A stretch of DNA of 64,000 bases, taken from contig NZ_JAEFAJ010000014.1 in assembly GCF_016287535.1 (NCBI RefSeq), forward strand, positions 1 to 64,000, given 5' to 3'. The notes below the pieces were generated by a model. The model saw only the letters and a program-made list of their open reading frames with translations, did not search any database and was not told where the DNA came from. The stretch is from Ruminococcus sp. Lineage in GTDB: Bacteria > Bacillota > Clostridia > Oscillospirales > Ruminococcaceae. The translations under genes were made by a program, and so were the position numbers. Positions 62,511 to 64,000 of this stretch are shown piece by piece (the stretch's first letter is position 1; every line of letters starts with the position of its first letter).

Positions 62511-63680
62511 ATGGATAATTCTGCGGTTTATATTTCGTATGTGATAACCGAGATATTCTGTATTCTGTTTTCGGCTGGTATTATCTTTAAGGCCAACAGA
62601 AACGTAGGTACAGACCTTCAGATGCGTCATTTCAGAGGAATGGCATTATTCTTTATAATATACCTTATAAGCGACAGCTGGTGGGCGCTCGGACAGGGCG
62701 GGCTGATACCGTTCAACAGGACGTTGAACAAGGCTGCGAACGCTGTGGGACTTGTAGCGGTTGCCCTGCTTACGCTTGGCTGGTGCATATTTGTTATTTA
62801 CAGGATCGACCAGAATAAAACCAGGAATATGAAGCTGTTGATAAGGCTGTATTATGCTGCGGCAATTGTGGATATACTGATTATAATCTCATCTGTATTC
62901 ACAGGTTTTTATTTCTATGTCGATGAAAATGATATCTTCCGGTTTGGCGACGGATATTTTCTGCATCTTTTATTCATTGTCGTACAGCTGTTTGGTAGCG
63001 GTATATATTCGTTCGTGCAAAGCTTTTCAAACAAGCAGGTCAAGCTGAAGAAGGAATACCGTTTGCCCCTGCTGTTTATAATCATACCGACTGCTGCGGC
63101 TGTGCTTGAAGGGATACTGCCGGTGTGTCCGATCGTGCCGCTGGGAATATATCTGCCTATACAGCTTGCTTTTTTGGAGATACAGAGCAGCGAGATATAT
63201 TCCGACGCGCTCACCGGACTCAACAACCGCAGGCGTATGGAGATGTTCCTTCAGGACATGATACACAATGCCTCGGACGAAAATCCTTTCAGGATACACA
63301 TGATAGATGTAAACGACTTCAAGCAGGTCAACGACAAGTTCGGACATATAGCGGGCGACAGAGCGCTGCAGCTTGTAGCTGACGCTCTCCGCAATGTTTC
63401 CGACAAGCTGCACGGATTCTGCGCGAGATACGGCGGTGACGAATTTGTGCTGATAGTCAGCGGCGAAGCGAAGGTACAGGAATTGATACAGAATGAAGTG
63501 AAATCCATGCGCGAAAGCTGTGCCGACCTTCTCCCGCAGCTGACGGTATGCACCGGCAGCGCGGTGTGCCGTTCGGGAGCAATGACCGCTACACAGCTGA
63601 TCGCAAAGGCAGATGAGCAGCTGTATATACAGAAGGAAATATACCATGGAAGAAAGAAAATGGCAGAAAATGCCGGATAA
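62511..63680 (+). CDS. Membrane diguanylate cyclase (GGDEF)
   Basis: GGAGGTGAGGG precedes ATG 62511. Of 389 residues, six or seven membrane helices fill the first 220 and a GGDEF domain covers about 228-385. DALTGLNNRRR opens it, and MIDVNDFKQVNDKFGH and RYGGDEFVLIV (GGDEF near 308) hold the metal- and GTP-binding residues. The motif is intact, so synthesis of cyclic di-GMP is expected. The RxxD inhibitory site that normally lies just upstream of GGDEF is not evident (KLHG at that place). The sensor signal is unknown. Confidence 0.93.
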   Translation: MDNSAVYISYVITEIFCILFSAGIIFKANRNVGTDLQMRHFRGMALFFIIYLISDSWWALGQGGLIPFNRTLNKAANAVGLVAVALLTLGWCIFVIYRIDQNKTRNMKLLIRLYYAAAIVDILIIISSVFTGFYFYVDENDIFRFGDGYFLHLLFIVVQLFGSGIYSFVQSFSNKQVKLKKEYRLPLLFIIIPTAAAVLEGILPVCPIVPLGIYLPIQLAFLEIQSSEIYSDALTGLNNRRRMEMFLQDMIHNASDENPFRIHMIDVNDFKQVNDKFGHIAGDRALQLVADALRNVSDKLHGFCARYGGDEFVLIVSGEAKVQELIQNEVKSMRESCADLLPQLTVCTGSAVCRSGAMTATQLIAKADEQLYIQKEIYHGRKKMAENAG

Positions 63681-63744
63681 AACAGAATATGAGGATATCC
63701 TTCCGTCACCGCAGATACGGTCATGGGGGGATTATTATTTGTAA
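63646..63744 (+). CDS. Possible 32-residue ORF overlapping the GGDEF end
   Basis: ATG 63646 has AAGGAAA upstream and reads in another frame through the last 35 bases of the GGDEF gene to TAA 63744 (MEERKWQKMPDKTEYEDILP at the start). Composition is protein-like, but there is no other support. Confidence 0.2.
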   Translation: MEERKWQKMPDKTEYEDILPSPQIRSWGDYYL

Positions 63745-63770
63745 TTTGTTGCGAATTAACAAAATATCAG

Positions 63771-63799
63771 TTGACTTGTGAATAAAAATGCGGTATAAT
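63771..63799 (+). promoter_or_regulatory. Sigma-A type promoter
   Basis: TTGACT (63771-63776), a 17-base spacer and TATAAT (63794-63799), ahead of the last gene. Confidence 0.82.
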
Positions 63800-63869
63800 A
63801 ATATAAACTTAAAAGTATTGCTAAATGATAAAAATACCATATCGCATTATTGAAAGGAGGCGGGGCAAA

Positions 63870-64000
63870 ATGTATGTACAGGGCAAATGCTACAAATGCG
63901 GAGGATTTCTTGCTGTTGATGATACGCAGGACGCCTCTGTCTGCCCGTTCTGCGGCAAAGCCTTTGTCGTTGAAAAGGCTGTGAGCAGCTTTAACGAAAC
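63870..64000 (+). CDS. Zinc-ribbon protein, cut by the window end
   Basis: GAAAGGAGGCGGG precedes ATG 63870. The visible 43 residues start with CYKCGG and contain CPFCGK, a two-CxxC zinc ribbon at the N-terminus. The rest lies outside the window, so the function cannot be told. Confidence 0.7.
   Translation, partial: MYVQGKCYKCGGFLAVDDTQDASVCPFCGKAFVVEKAVSSFNE

Overview
The window looks like chromosomal DNA of a fibre-degrading, cellulosome-forming Ruminococcus (Clostridia, Oscillospiraceae). The reasons are strong Gram-positive GGAGG-type ribosome binding sites, many secreted proteins with Thr/Ser/Ala-rich linkers, nine dockerin modules in 64 kb, a multimodular GH11 xylanase/CBM22/dockerin/CE1 esterase, and several BspA-like leucine-rich and DUF285 surface proteins. 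I cannot fix the species from sequence alone. I saw no rRNA, tRNA, CRISPR array, transposase or phage gene.

Layout. 1-7.1 kb: a secreted CotH-like protein followed by a 34-residue peptide gene, two tandem SH3-repeat secreted proteins, an M50-like membrane peptidase and a small unknown protein on the minus strand. 7.2-12 kb: an ECF sigma factor, a membrane-anchored regulator-like protein and a large dockerin protein in one operon; the last two share an extracellular domain. 12-28.7 kb: a HAD phosphatase, a 1234-residue DUF285 protein, a dockerin protein with a KPVIYLYP domain, a second DUF285 protein, a two-gene unit (toroid/dockerin protein plus transglutaminase-like lipoprotein) and an acyltransferase. 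28.7-37.4 kb, minus strand: a TasA/camelysin-like protein, a methyltransferase, a 1715-residue LRR/dockerin/metallopeptidase protein and a small dockerin protein with a 45-bp-repeat linker. 37.7-46 kb: an esterase, a three-gene SPFH/zinc-ribbon membrane operon, a second ECF sigma with a beta-propeller membrane protein, an intergenic region of elaborate inverted repeats and a lone prepilin. 46-52.6 kb: a five-gene operon (ABC permease, ATPase, C45/AAT-like lipoprotein, response regulator, histidine kinase). 52.8-62.2 kb: a second WxPxDF-module dockerin protein, the xylanase-esterase and two M4 metallopeptidases with dockerins. 62.5-64 kb: a membrane diguanylate cyclase and the start of a zinc-ribbon protein.

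How it fits together. Most of the window encodes a secreted, probably cellulosome-attached set of proteins that are mainly not glycosidases (peptidases, repeat proteins, unknown modules), along with several envelope-spanning signalling systems (two ECF sigma/membrane-protein pairs, one two-component/ABC operon, one diguanylate cyclase). No cohesin or scaffoldin is encoded here, so the dockerin partners must lie elsewhere. The most notable candidate system is the ECF operon at 7.4-11.9 kb. There the ectodomain of the membrane regulator is homologous to a domain of the co-encoded secreted dockerin protein, which suggests that the dockerin protein competes for, or mimics, the signal seen by the regulator. 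A second is the nearly identical upstream element of the two distant WxPxDF-module dockerin genes, which points to shared control.
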